From Rugosimonospora sp040255525 (GTDB taxonomy: Bacteria; Actinomycetota; Actinomycetes; Mycobacteriales; Micromonosporaceae): 64,000 nucleotides of DNA. This document shows, in pieces, positions 42,380 to 51,536 of the stretch. The notes under the pieces are model-generated. The model ran no database searches. It saw only the letters and a list, made by a program, of their open reading frames with translations, and was not told the DNA's origin. Position numbers and translations under genes: made by a program. Position 1 is the stretch's first letter. The number at the start of each line of letters is the position of its first letter. Location of the stretch: the NCBI GenBank assembly GCA_040255525.1, contig JBDZVD010000001.1, positions 102,872 to 166,871 of the forward strand, read 5' to 3'.

Positions 42380-45300
42380 TTGAGCGAACTGTCCAGGTCC
42401 CGGCGCCCGCGCAGCCTGCTGCTGCGCGCCGCCCTCGTCACGGGCCTGCTGGCCACGGCGGCCCTGCCCTCGCAACTGACCCTCACCGCCGCCGCCTCCG
42501 CGGCGACACCGCCACCCACCGTCTACGCCGCCGCCTACCTCGGCGCCGGCGACCTGAAGGAGACCTCGCTGCCGGATACCCTGTCCGGCGGCACCCCGGT
42601 GACGTGGAGCTTCGACGCCGACTCGTTCGCCGTCCCCTACGCGACCGCGGACATCCACGGCACGGCCGGAGGCCAGAGCGTCACCGCCGAGGTCGAAGTC
42701 ATCCCGCCGGCCGCCCATCCGCTGGTGTACTTCGTGGACTCCGGGCACAACGGCGACTCGCAGAACCTGTCCTACTCGCACCTCCAGACGACCTCGCACG
42801 CGTTCACCGCCGTGTCCGGCTTCGCCGGCGCCGGCCTGCACAACACCCTGCCGGACCAGCGCTACACGCCCGGATCCACCGACTGGGGCTACACCTACGA
42901 CAGCACCCACAACCTCAAAATCTCCACCGTCGGCGGCGACCCCAACCCCAGCGACCCCGACACGCTCGCCGGCTACGGCAAATACGACCTGGGTCTGCGC
43001 ACCAACAGCGACTCCATCGGCTACCGCCTCGCCCTGGACCCGGGCACCTACACCCTGTCCACCGGGTTCACCGAGTTCTACGACGGCAACCGCTCCCGCG
43101 GCATCCAGCCGACGCTCACCTACACCGTCGACGGCGCGGCAACCAGCCAGAAGCTCGACCCGGTCACCCTCACCTCGTCCGCCGCGGGCACCCACACCCT
43201 GCTCACCAGCCGCTTCACGGTCCCGCAGGGCGCGAGCGACATCACGCTGTCCTACGACCAGACCTCCGGCGAGGCGCCATGCCTGAGCTGGTTCGCCATC
43301 GCCAAGGGCGACGTCAAGAAGACCCTCGACGACGCGGTCGCCGCCGCGTCCGCGACGGTCGACGTCAACGTCGATGCCAACGACATCGCCGCGGACAACG
43401 TCAACGGCCTGACCTTCAAGGGCTTCGGTGTTCTGTCCGGCAACAGTTCCAGCGCACTGCTGATGGACTACAAGGCGCAGCACCCCGACGCGTACGCCCA
43501 ACTGCTCCAGATCCTGTTCGGTGGTGCCCACCCGGTCATGAACACCGTCAAGATCGAGATGGGTGACGACCGCAACACCTCCACCGGCCCGGAACCCGCC
43601 ACCATGCGCACGGCCGACGAACCGGCAGACGTCGCGCGGGAGCCGGGCTTCCAACTCGCCGCCGACGCGAAGAAGCTCAACCCGAACCTGCGGGTGGCCA
43701 TCCTCCGCTGGGAGGCACCGGTCTGGGCCAACACGAACGACAAGATCTACACCTGGTACAAGGACACGATCCTCGCCGCGTACCGCCGCTACGGGTACAT
43801 GGTCGACTACATCAACCCCGGCGTGAACGAGACCAGGCCGGACCTGGACTGGGCCAAGCAGTACGCGAACCTCGTGCGCACCGACACGACCGGCTACGTC
43901 GGATCGAACCCGGCGCAGGACGGCTTCCGGCCGGGCGAGGCGGACCTGTACCACCAGATCAAGGTGGTCATCTCCGACGAGTCGGGCCTGGGCAGCTTCG
44001 GCGACGACATGGTCGCCGACGCGTCGCTGCGCGACGCCGTCGCGGTCGCCGGCTACCACTACACCACCGAGGACGACAGCGCCAAGGACTTCACCAGGCT
44101 CGCCGAGCAGTACGACAAGGAAGTCTGGAACAGCGAGGCCCAGGCCACCTTCTCCAACACGGCGTTCCGGCCCAACAACAACACCGCCGACCCGACCGTG
44201 GCCGGTACCGGCATCGGCGGCATCAACAGCCCGCTGGAGATGGCCAACACCGTCGTCAAGGGCTTCGTCGACTCGCGACGCACGAACTTTATCTACCAGC
44301 CGGCCATCGGCTCGTTCTACGAGGGCGAACAGTACGCGTACAAGGAACTGCTGTCCGCGCGCGACCCGTGGTCCGGGTGGATCCACTACGACGCCGGCCT
44401 CGCGGTGCTGCAGCACTTCGCCGACTTCGCGGTGACCGGCTGGGAGAACCCCACCGACACGGCCGGGATCTGGCGGGTGGTCCCGCAGGCCAGCGCGGCC
44501 GGCGCGACCGGTACCAACCCGGTCAACGGCCGCAACGGCCTGCCGAACTACCTGACGCTCGCGGCGCCCGACAAGAGCGACTTCTCCACGGTCATCGTCA
44601 ACGACTCCGAGTACCCGAAAACCTACAAGATCACGCCGCAGAACTTCGCCTTCGGGTCCGACCAGAAGCTGCACGTCTGGGAGACCCGGGCGGCGGACGC
44701 GGGTGAGGCGTTCAACGCCAACTACAAGCGGCACGTCGCCGACGCGGGCCGGAGCGCGGCCGGCACCTACACGGTGCGCGTCAAGCCCTACTCGATCGTC
44801 ACCGTGACCTCGCTGGACGTCACCGGCGACGAGAACTGGACCACCCCGCTGCCCGTCGAGGGTCAGCGCACCGTGCTGGACGCCGACCCGGCGCACGGTG
44901 TGCTGTGGTCCGACGACTTCGACTACTCCGACACGACCGTCCCGGTCATCGCCGAGGGCGGCGGCCTGTCCGGTCAGACCGAGAGCTTCATCGACTCCCG
45001 CGGTGGTGCCGCCGGCGCGATCCCGCTGTACACCTCCGATCGCAACGGCGGCTTTGAGGCGTACCGGGCCGACGACGGCAACTACGTCCTGCGTCAGCAG
45101 ATAGACCGGACCGCGACCGGCGTCGGCGGGGCATGGAACGGCGGCGACCCGATCACCGGCATCGGCGACCTGCGCTGGACGAACTATCAGGCGAGCGTCG
45201 ACGTGCACTTCGAACGGGGAGCCGCCGCGGACAACTACGCGGCGATCGGCGCACGGTCCACCGGAGGCAGCAACTCCAACCAGCTGTCCGGCACCCCGTA

Positions 45301-47509
45301 CGCCCTGCGGCTGAACTCCGATGGCTCCTGGCTGTTCGAACGGCTCGGCAAGACCATCGCCAGCGGTACCGTACCGGGCGCGCAGGACACCGCCTGGCAC
45401 AACCTCGCGATCCAGGTCACCGGGGCGCGGGTGACCGGCCTCATCGACGGTCAACAACTGTTCGCCTGGACGGACACCGCACCGTTCCTGTCCGGCCGGG
45501 TCGACCTGGCCAGTGGCTTCTACTACACCGACTTCGACAACCTCAAGGTCGAACGGGTGCCGGGCTACGAGCCGTACTACGGCGAGTACCTCGACAACAT
45601 GGAGATGAACGACCTCGGCGATCCGCCGGCCCCCAAGCTCGTCTACGGCGGAGCCTGGAAGCACGCCGACGGCGGCAGCATGTACGAGTACCAGCGCTCG
45701 TCGTCCACCAGCCAGGCCGCCGGCGCGACGGTGAGCTACGGGTTCACCGGCTCCGGTCTGGACATCGTGGGCATCGACGACGGCAGCGCCAAGCTCAACG
45801 TCCGCGTGGACGGTCAACTCATCGCGATCAACGTTCCGGCCCGCTCGTCCACCAACTACCAGCAGGCGTTCACGCTGCGGGGCCTGCCCTACGGCCACCA
45901 CACCGTGACGATCGAGGTGGTCACCGGGACCCTGGAGGTCGACGCGGTCGGCGTTGTCGAGACCAGACCCGCCACGCCAGCCTCGGCCGCCGATGTCGCG
46001 AAGGCGCTGGACGCCTCCGAAAAGGTCCAGCGGACGCCGGACTTCACCGACCAGGACTGGGCGCTGCTGCAGGCGGACATCGCGCAGGCGCGGCAGGCGG
46101 TCGCCGACCCGGCCGGGTACGGCCTCGACGGCGACGGCGCCCAGCAGATCATCGCCCGGCTCAAGGCGGCCAGCCTTCCGCTGGCCAACCACATCGTGTC
46201 GTTCCCCACCACCTGGGTGGCGACCTACGTCGGGCACCGGCCGGGCCTGCCGGCGGCGCTGGACGCCACGCTGACCGACGGCTCCACCAAGGCGGTCCCG
46301 GTCACCTGGAACCTCTCCGGGGTCGACGTCAGCCAGCCGTGGGCGTCGCTGTCGGTGACGGGCAGCTACGGCTCGGCAGCGGCGACGGCGCACATCGAGG
46401 TCGTGCCCCCGGGGCTCACGTACTTCGGCGACGTGAACGCGACCAAGGCCGCCCTCGGCTACGACTCGCCCGCCTACCGGGCGATCGCCGCCCTCGTGGG
46501 AGACGGTCTGGTGAACACGTCACCGGACCAGGTCTACCGGAACGGTGCCACCTGGGGATCCTGGGCGCAGGATGCCTCCGGTGCGATGAACCTGCAGTAC
46601 AAGGCGCCGGTCGCGGGCGACTACGACAAGCTGACCACCACCGGTCTCTACACGGCCAACCAGGTGGGCGCGTTCGACGCGTACACCTTTACCCTCCCGC
46701 CCGGTCGCTACACGATCGCCGCCGGCAGCAACTCCTGGTGGCCGGGTTCCGGCCGCAGCTACAACGTGTTCCTGGACTACGACGGTGCCAGCCACCCGGT
46801 GCAGTCGGGCGTCGCCCTGAACACCTCGACACCCAGCCGCATCCTCAGCTATGACATCGACCTGGCCAAGCCCGGCACGGTGACGATCCGGCTGGTGGCC
46901 ACGAACGCCCAGTCGCCGATGCTGTCCTGGGCGGCCGCGGTCGCCGGGGTGTACGACGTGTCGTACGACCCGGGCGGCGGCGTCGGTACCCTCCCCGACG
47001 CGCGCCATGGTCTACTGTGGAGCGACAGCGGACTGGACGCGTCCGGTGCGGGCCTGACCCGGCAGGCGTTCCGGTTCGCCGGGTGGAACACTGCCGCCGA
47101 CGGCAGCGGTACGACGGTGACCTCGACGACGACTCCGGCCCGGATCGCGGCCGGCGACGCGCATACCGTCACGCTCTACGCCCAGTGGACCCCCACCGTC
47201 CCGGCGTGGCAGGCCGCCACCGTCTACACCTCGGGCGACATCGTGTACTACGACGGAATGGCCTACCAGGCGCAGTGGTGGACCCGGGGCGAGGTGCCGG
47301 GCTCGTCGCCGTACGTCGCCTGGGCGGAGATCGGAGTGCACAGCCAGTGTGCCAGCGGCCCCGTCCAGCAATGGACGGCGTCGTGGATCTACACCGAGGG
47401 CGCGACGGTCGAACACGACGGCAAGGTCTGGACGGCGCAGTGGTGGACGCGCAACCAGGAGCCGGGCGCGTCGCCGTACGGCCCGTGGAAGCTGGTCGGC
47501 GCCTGCTGA
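42380..47509 (+). CDS. Secreted multidomain GH59-type (galactocerebrosidase-like) glycosidase
   Basis: A 1709-residue exported protein. Signal peptide 1-42. Then an Ig-like domain (46-110), a carbohydrate-binding-like module (111-312), and a GH59-type catalytic domain from about 340 (TFKGFGVLSGNSSSALL, ILRWEAPVWA). Candidate acid/base Glu484 is in INPGVNETRP and nucleophile Glu586 in EVWNSEAQAT. A lectin-like domain covers about 840-1065, a further binding module 1075-1195, a helical stretch 1200-1270, a second Ig-like plus binding module 1272-1523 echoing the N-terminal pair, an InlB/Flg_new-type repeat 1524-1600, and two CBM5/12-type domains 1608-1709. TTG 42380 is the start, with AAGGAGA upstream. 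GH59 enzymes remove beta-galactose; the true substrate here is unknown. No anchor is visible. Confidence 0.82.
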   Translation: MSELSRSRRPRSLLLRAALVTGLLATAALPSQLTLTAAASAATPPPTVYAAAYLGAGDLKETSLPDTLSGGTPVTWSFDADSFAVPYATADIHGTAGGQSVTAEVEVIPPAAHPLVYFVDSGHNGDSQNLSYSHLQTTSHAFTAVSGFAGAGLHNTLPDQRYTPGSTDWGYTYDSTHNLKISTVGGDPNPSDPDTLAGYGKYDLGLRTNSDSIGYRLALDPGTYTLSTGFTEFYDGNRSRGIQPTLTYTVDGAATSQKLDPVTLTSSAAGTHTLLTSRFTVPQGASDITLSYDQTSGEAPCLSWFAIAKGDVKKTLDDAVAAASATVDVNVDANDIAADNVNGLTFKGFGVLSGNSSSALLMDYKAQHPDAYAQLLQILFGGAHPVMNTVKIEMGDDRNTSTGPEPATMRTADEPADVAREPGFQLAADAKKLNPNLRVAILRWEAPVWANTNDKIYTWYKDTILAAYRRYGYMVDYINPGVNETRPDLDWAKQYANLVRTDTTGYVGSNPAQDGFRPGEADLYHQIKVVISDESGLGSFGDDMVADASLRDAVAVAGYHYTTEDDSAKDFTRLAEQYDKEVWNSEAQATFSNTAFRPNNNTADPTVAGTGIGGINSPLEMANTVVKGFVDSRRTNFIYQPAIGSFYEGEQYAYKELLSARDPWSGWIHYDAGLAVLQHFADFAVTGWENPTDTAGIWRVVPQASAAGATGTNPVNGRNGLPNYLTLAAPDKSDFSTVIVNDSEYPKTYKITPQNFAFGSDQKLHVWETRAADAGEAFNANYKRHVADAGRSAAGTYTVRVKPYSIVTVTSLDVTGDENWTTPLPVEGQRTVLDADPAHGVLWSDDFDYSDTTVPVIAEGGGLSGQTESFIDSRGGAAGAIPLYTSDRNGGFEAYRADDGNYVLRQQIDRTATGVGGAWNGGDPITGIGDLRWTNYQASVDVHFERGAAADNYAAIGARSTGGSNSNQLSGTPYALRLNSDGSWLFERLGKTIASGTVPGAQDTAWHNLAIQVTGARVTGLIDGQQLFAWTDTAPFLSGRVDLASGFYYTDFDNLKVERVPGYEPYYGEYLDNMEMNDLGDPPAPKLVYGGAWKHADGGSMYEYQRSSSTSQAAGATVSYGFTGSGLDIVGIDDGSAKLNVRVDGQLIAINVPARSSTNYQQAFTLRGLPYGHHTVTIEVVTGTLEVDAVGVVETRPATPASAADVAKALDASEKVQRTPDFTDQDWALLQADIAQARQAVADPAGYGLDGDGAQQIIARLKAASLPLANHIVSFPTTWVATYVGHRPGLPAALDATLTDGSTKAVPVTWNLSGVDVSQPWASLSVTGSYGSAAATAHIEVVPPGLTYFGDVNATKAALGYDSPAYRAIAALVGDGLVNTSPDQVYRNGATWGSWAQDASGAMNLQYKAPVAGDYDKLTTTGLYTANQVGAFDAYTFTLPPGRYTIAAGSNSWWPGSGRSYNVFLDYDGASHPVQSGVALNTSTPSRILSYDIDLAKPGTVTIRLVATNAQSPMLSWAAAVAGVYDVSYDPGGGVGTLPDARHGLLWSDSGLDASGAGLTRQAFRFAGWNTAADGSGTTVTSTTTPARIAAGDAHTVTLYAQWTPTVPAWQAATVYTSGDIVYYDGMAYQAQWWTRGEVPGSSPYVAWAEIGVHSQCASGPVQQWTASWIYTEGATVEHDGKVWTAQWWTRNQEPGASPYGPWKLVGAC

Positions 47510-47532
47510 CCGGTACCTGCCGAGAGTCCATC

Positions 47533-47580
47533 GCCGAGGGGCCGGTGGTCGCGAGTGTCCGCGACCACCGGCCCCTCGGC
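47533..47580. terminator. Strong terminator after the GH59-type gene
   Basis: A perfect 21-base stem (left arm 47533-47553 beginning GCCGAGGGGCCGG, right arm 47560-47580) with the 6-base loop AGTGTC. It begins 23 bases after the stop, closing the plus-strand polysaccharide operon. Confidence 0.9.
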
Positions 47581-48180
47581 CGCGTCTACACCCCACGGGC
47601 ACACGGCCACGACGCAGACGATCTCAGCGTCATCGAGCACAGCCGGGCGAGGATCGTTCTGCTGCCAACCGGCAGCTTTCAGCCGCAGCAGCGGCAAGGA
47701 CGGCTGGGCATTCTTTCCGCGCACGCCGTCATCAGGATCGGCAGGGCCTCTTCCAGAAACGGACGATTCCCTCGGATAGCCGTCCACGCGGCCGGGGCAT
47801 GCGGGCACCCGCAATCCGAACGGCGGCCGACAGAACCGTACCGGCGTCCGGCGTGGCGGCCACGGACACCTGCCCGGCGGGTACCGGGTTTCCCGCGATC
47901 AAGGTCACCCATTCACCGACCATGAGGGACGCCGGCCCGTGCCGACGGTGGGCACGGCGGGCGCCTCGGGGTAGCTCCCCGACCAGACGTTCGCGGCACG
48001 ATATGTTCGATGCTGAACAGAATTGAATGACGAGCGCCATCCGGGAGGCGACTCGCCGCAGCGGGCGATGCCGGCCAGTCTGAGCGCCGATCTGCCTCAG
48101 GTTGCACCCCCTCACGGTCGCGGAGCGCCCCGGCACCCGAGATCCACCAGGTCAACCCCTTGACATATCTGTCTCATCGT
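47581..48180. other. Intergenic stretch without a recognised gene
   Basis: About 600 bases between the terminator and the promoter of the next sugar operon. A minus-strand frame of 134 codons (47732-48136) exists but has no convincing start or family. The stretch near 47990-48060 is less G/C-rich. Decayed sequence is possible. Confidence 0.4.
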
Positions 48181-48199
48181 AGCCACGATATTCGCCAGA

Positions 48200-48250
48200 T
48201 CTTGAACGCTTTATGTTAACTTCTAAACGTACGGGATGAGGGAGGACCTG
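48200..48250 (+). promoter_or_regulatory. A/T-rich promoter/operator region and ribosome-binding site of the ROK-linked sugar operon
   Basis: An A/T-rich patch, rare here, contains TTGAAC (48212) followed by TTTATGTTAACTTCTAAA, with a GTTAAC palindrome and TTTA/TAAA ends. ROK-type repressors often bind such A/T-rich sites, so it may be the operator for the ROK gene at the operon's end. GGAGG at 48241-48245 sits five bases before ATG 48251 and decides that start. Confidence 0.5.
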
Positions 48251-49345
48251 ATGCTCCGGACGAAGAAGCCGTGGGTTGTTGGGGGAACCGGCGCCATCCT
48301 CGCGGCAGTGGTCGGGCTGTCGGGATGTGCCACCGCGAAGCCCCAGGCCGGATCGGACGCTGATCGCCCATGCAAGATCGCATTCTTACTGCCAGAGAAC
48401 ACGACGCCGCGCTACGAAGCCGACGATCACCCACTCTTCCTTGCCGCCGTCAAGGCCCAGGATCCCAGCTGCCAGGTGTTGTACTTCAACGCGGCAAACT
48501 CCGCGGACAAGCAGCAGCAGCAGGCCGAGTCGGCGCTCTCCCAAGGCGCAAGCGTGTTGGTGTTGGATGCCGCGGACACCAATAGCGCGGCGAACATCGC
48601 TTCCGAGGCCCAGGCCCAAGGAGTCAAGACGATCGGCTACGACCGCGCTGCTGGCGGCCCGTTGGCCTTCCAGATCCACTTCGACAACGTCACGGTCGGC
48701 GAACAGCAGGCCACCTCGCTGATCGCGGCGATGAAGGCGGCGGGCCACGCCAGCGGAAAGATCGTCATGATCAACGGTGCACCCGACTCGACCGGAGCCT
48801 TCTTCAAAAAGGGCGCCCACAACGTGCTTGACAAGTCCGGCTACACGATCGCAGCCGAGTTCGACACCACAGCCTGGTCGCCCACCACGGCTACCACCGA
48901 GATGACTCAGGCGATCTCGAAGGTGGGCAAGGATCAGATCGTCGGCGTGTACTCGGCGAACGACACCCTCGCCGGCGCTGCCATCACCGCCATGCAGCAG
49001 GCCGGCATGTCGACGCTGCCGCCGATCACCGGACTGGACGCCACCAACGAGGGCCTGCAGCGAATCCTGCTCGGCACCCAGACCATGACGGTCTACAAGG
49101 ACATCAAGACCGAGGCCCAGCAGGCCGCGAAGGCGGCGATCGAGATCGTGCATGGACAGACACCGAAGGCGACGTCCACGACGAAGAACAGTACCGGCAA
49201 TTCGGTGCCGACACTGGATCTGCCGCCGGTGGCCGTGACTGCCACGAACATGAAGTCCACAGTGGTGGCAGACGGGTTCGTTTCGGTCAAGGCGCTGTGT
49301 GCCGGTGATGTCGCCGCGGCCTGTGCCAAGCAAGGCATCTCCTGA
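48251..49345 (+). CDS. Sugar ABC transporter substrate-binding lipoprotein (XylF/RbsB type)
   Basis: A 364-residue periplasmic-binding-fold lipoprotein. The signal MLRTKKPWVVGGTGAILAAV ends in lipobox LSGC. The fold follows the CUT2 monosaccharide type: AQGASVLVLDAADTNSAANI in the first lobe, AQGVKTIGYDRAAGG and DNVTVGEQQATSLIAAMK, then GVYSANDTLAGAAITAMQ and VYKDIKTEAQQAAKAAIE. It should bind a monosaccharide or sugar acid; similarity in style to xylose-binding proteins is visible but not decisive. Start 48251 is chosen for its GGAGG; an ATG at 48236 is an alternative. Its stop overlaps the ATPase ATG by one base. Confidence 0.9.
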   Translation: MLRTKKPWVVGGTGAILAAVVGLSGCATAKPQAGSDADRPCKIAFLLPENTTPRYEADDHPLFLAAVKAQDPSCQVLYFNAANSADKQQQQAESALSQGASVLVLDAADTNSAANIASEAQAQGVKTIGYDRAAGGPLAFQIHFDNVTVGEQQATSLIAAMKAAGHASGKIVMINGAPDSTGAFFKKGAHNVLDKSGYTIAAEFDTTAWSPTTATTEMTQAISKVGKDQIVGVYSANDTLAGAAITAMQQAGMSTLPPITGLDATNEGLQRILLGTQTMTVYKDIKTEAQQAAKAAIEIVHGQTPKATSTTKNSTGNSVPTLDLPPVAVTATNMKSTVVADGFVSVKALCAGDVAAACAKQGIS

Positions 49346-50229
49346 TGGCCGGACGGGGGGCCGCGCAGCCGATGAGCGGTACCGGCGGTCCGGTCGTGGA
49401 CGGCCAACGGGATCGCCCGTTACTCGAACTCGTCGGGGTGTCAAAGCGCTTCGGCGGAGTCAACGCGCTCTCGAACGTTCGCTTCACCGCGCGGGCCGGT
49501 GAGGTCGTCGCGCTCGTCGGCGACAACGGTGCCGGCAAGTCGACGCTCATCAAGGCCATCTCCGGGGTCCAGCCCGCCGACGAGGGAACGTTCACCTTCG
49601 ATGACCAGCGGGTAACCCCGAACGCGCCCAGCGACGCGACCGCACTGGGTATCGCGACCGTGTACCAGGACCTGGCTCTCAGCGACAACCTCGACGTCGT
49701 GGGCAACCTGTTCCTCGGTCGTGAGCGGCTCTTCCGCACAACCCGGCGGATCGTGCCGGTGATGGACAAGGTGTCGATGGCGCAACAGACCAAGCAGCTG
49801 CTGTCCAGTCTGGGGGCGAAGATTCCCAACGTCCTGGCCAGAGTCGAGTCGCTGTCCGGCGGCCAGCGGCAGGCAGTGGCTATCGCTCGCGCGCTGCTCG
49901 GCAACCCGAAGCTGATTCTGCTGGACGAGCCCACCGCGGCGCTGGGGGTGACCCAGACCGCGCACGTTCTGGAACTGACGGCCACTCTGAAACGTCGTGG
50001 CTTGGCCGTCGTGCTGATCAGTCACAACCTGTCGGACGTTTTCGCGGTCGCCGACCGGATCAGCGTTCTTCGGCTGGGCCGCAACAACGGCGACTTCGTG
50101 GTCGCGGACACCACGCAGGAAGAGGTTGTCGCCGCCATCACTGGCCTGCGGCCGGAACCGGACACGACAGCGCCGGCCGATGCCGTGCCGGGGCAGAGGA
50201 CAGAATCCAGGCAAGGAGCAGACACGTGA
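49345..50229 (+). CDS. Sugar ABC transporter ATP-binding protein (single domain, CUT2)
   Basis: A 294-residue ATPase with one nucleotide-binding domain: Walker A GDNGAGKSTLIKAISG, Q-loop region ATVYQDLALSDNLDVVGNLF, signature LSGGQRQAVAIARAL, Walker B LILLDEPTAALGV and switch His in VVLISHNLSDV. RbsA/XylG relatives usually carry two fused domains; this one has a single domain, like FrcA, and presumably dimerises. The first 25 residues (AAQPMSGTGGPVVDGQRDRP) are a hydrophilic extension, and a second ATG at codon 10 is possible. Overlaps the permease GTG by 4 bases. Confidence 0.93.
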   Translation: MAGRGAAQPMSGTGGPVVDGQRDRPLLELVGVSKRFGGVNALSNVRFTARAGEVVALVGDNGAGKSTLIKAISGVQPADEGTFTFDDQRVTPNAPSDATALGIATVYQDLALSDNLDVVGNLFLGRERLFRTTRRIVPVMDKVSMAQQTKQLLSSLGAKIPNVLARVESLSGGQRQAVAIARALLGNPKLILLDEPTAALGVTQTAHVLELTATLKRRGLAVVLISHNLSDVFAVADRISVLRLGRNNGDFVVADTTQEEVVAAITGLRPEPDTTAPADAVPGQRTESRQGADT

Positions 50230-51485
50230 CGCAGGCACAGGCTCCGCGGCTCACGGCCCCCGCTGGTGGTACTGGTGAAGCGCCAGACCGGTCCGCCGAG
50301 CACTTCCGTCCGCCGTCTTCGCTGCGGGAGATTGTCTCGGCGCGGTTCGCCGCCCTCCGGCACGGCGATCTGGGATCGTCGGCCGTCATCATCGCCACCG
50401 TCCTCATCTGGATCGTCTTCCAGTCGCTCAACAGCCAGTTCCTGGCCGACACCAACCTGCACAACCTGGCCAGGCAGATCTCCTACGGCGGTCTGATCTC
50501 CCTGGGCGTGGTGATGATCCTGCTTCTGGGCGAGGTCGACCTGTCGGTCGGCTCGATCAGCGGCGTCGGTGCGGCGGTCCTTGCCGTACTCGTCGAGCGC
50601 CACGGCTGGAATCCCTACCTGGGTATCCTCGCAACGATCGCCTGCGGTGCGGTCCTCGGCACCGTCCAGGGGTTGGTCCGTGTCCGGTTCAACGTGCCGT
50701 CATTCATCGTGACCCTTGGCGGATTGTTACTCTTCCTCGGTCTGCAACTGCGGCTGCTCGGCACGACCGGCAGTATCCGGTTCCCGTTCGGCGGCGCGAT
50801 CTCTCACCTCGAAGGCAGCAGCGTCACGCCGGCCGCCGGCTATCTACTCGCCGCGCTTGCCATCATCGGCCTTGCTGCCCTGACCGTCACCGGCCGCAGG
50901 CGGCGGGCCCGCGCCGGCCTCGCCCACGACCCGATCGGCCTGGTTGTCGTCAAGATTGTGGCAGCGGCTGTGGTGCTGCTTGCCGTTGTCTGGGAACTGA
51001 ACCGGGCCATCGGGGTACCGGTCGCTCTGATCATCTTTCTACTGTTGGCTCTTGGGTTCTGGGCGTTGATCACACAGACCCGTTACGGCCAGCACGTTCT
51101 GGCCGTCGGTGGCAACGCCGAGGCGGCCCGGCGGGCAGGGATCAAGGTGGGCCGAATCCGGGTCTCGGTATTCGCGATCTCCGGCGCCATGGCCGCTGCC
51201 GGCGGCATCATGTCGGCGTCCTATGTGGGTGCCGCATCCCAGGACCTGGGTGGGGACACCATTCTGTTGTACTCGATCGCCGCCGCGGTCATTGGCGGCA
51301 CGAGCCTGTTCGGCGGTCGCGGCAGCGCCTGGTCAGCGGTGACCGGCTGGCTGGTGATCGGCTCGATCTACAACGGCATGTTCCTGCTCAATCTGGTCTC
51401 CGACCTGCAGTACATGGTGATCGGCGCGGTCCTGGTGGCCGCCGTGGTGGTCGACTCTGTGTCCCGCCGGCACCGCGCGGCCTAA
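50226..51485 (+). CDS. Sugar ABC transporter permease (XylH/RbsC type)
   Basis: A 419-residue permease with about ten hydrophobic helices. CUT2 landmarks are ISYGGLISLGVVMILLLGEV, then DLSVGSISGVGAAVLAVL, and AVGGNAEAARRAGIKVGRIR with the coupling Glu-Ala-Ala segment. The extended loop between helices (TGRRRRARAGLAHDPIGLVV) resembles XylH-type proteins. GTG 50226 overlaps the ATPase stop (GTGA). The N-terminal 45 residues are Pro/Gly-rich and cytoplasmic. Imports the sugar caught by the upstream lipoprotein. Confidence 0.92.
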   Translation: MTQAQAPRLTAPAGGTGEAPDRSAEHFRPPSSLREIVSARFAALRHGDLGSSAVIIATVLIWIVFQSLNSQFLADTNLHNLARQISYGGLISLGVVMILLLGEVDLSVGSISGVGAAVLAVLVERHGWNPYLGILATIACGAVLGTVQGLVRVRFNVPSFIVTLGGLLLFLGLQLRLLGTTGSIRFPFGGAISHLEGSSVTPAAGYLLAALAIIGLAALTVTGRRRRARAGLAHDPIGLVVVKIVAAAVVLLAVVWELNRAIGVPVALIIFLLLALGFWALITQTRYGQHVLAVGGNAEAARRAGIKVGRIRVSVFAISGAMAAAGGIMSASYVGAASQDLGGDTILLYSIAAAVIGGTSLFGGRGSAWSAVTGWLVIGSIYNGMFLLNLVSDLQYMVIGAVLVAAVVVDSVSRRHRAA

Positions 51486-51536
51486 TCCCTGCCCCGCCCT
51501 CACCTCAGTGATGTGTTTTCGTTCAAGGAGTAACTC

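Noticed and set aside
42341..46393. 1350-codon open frame on the minus strand opposite the GH59-type gene
   Set aside because: It is a third-codon G/C shadow: the product is low-complexity Val/Gly/Arg-rich with no family motifs, while the plus strand encodes recognisable domains and a signal peptide.
47732..48136. 134-codon minus-strand frame in the intergenic region
   Set aside because: No ribosome-binding site, odd composition and no recognisable family.
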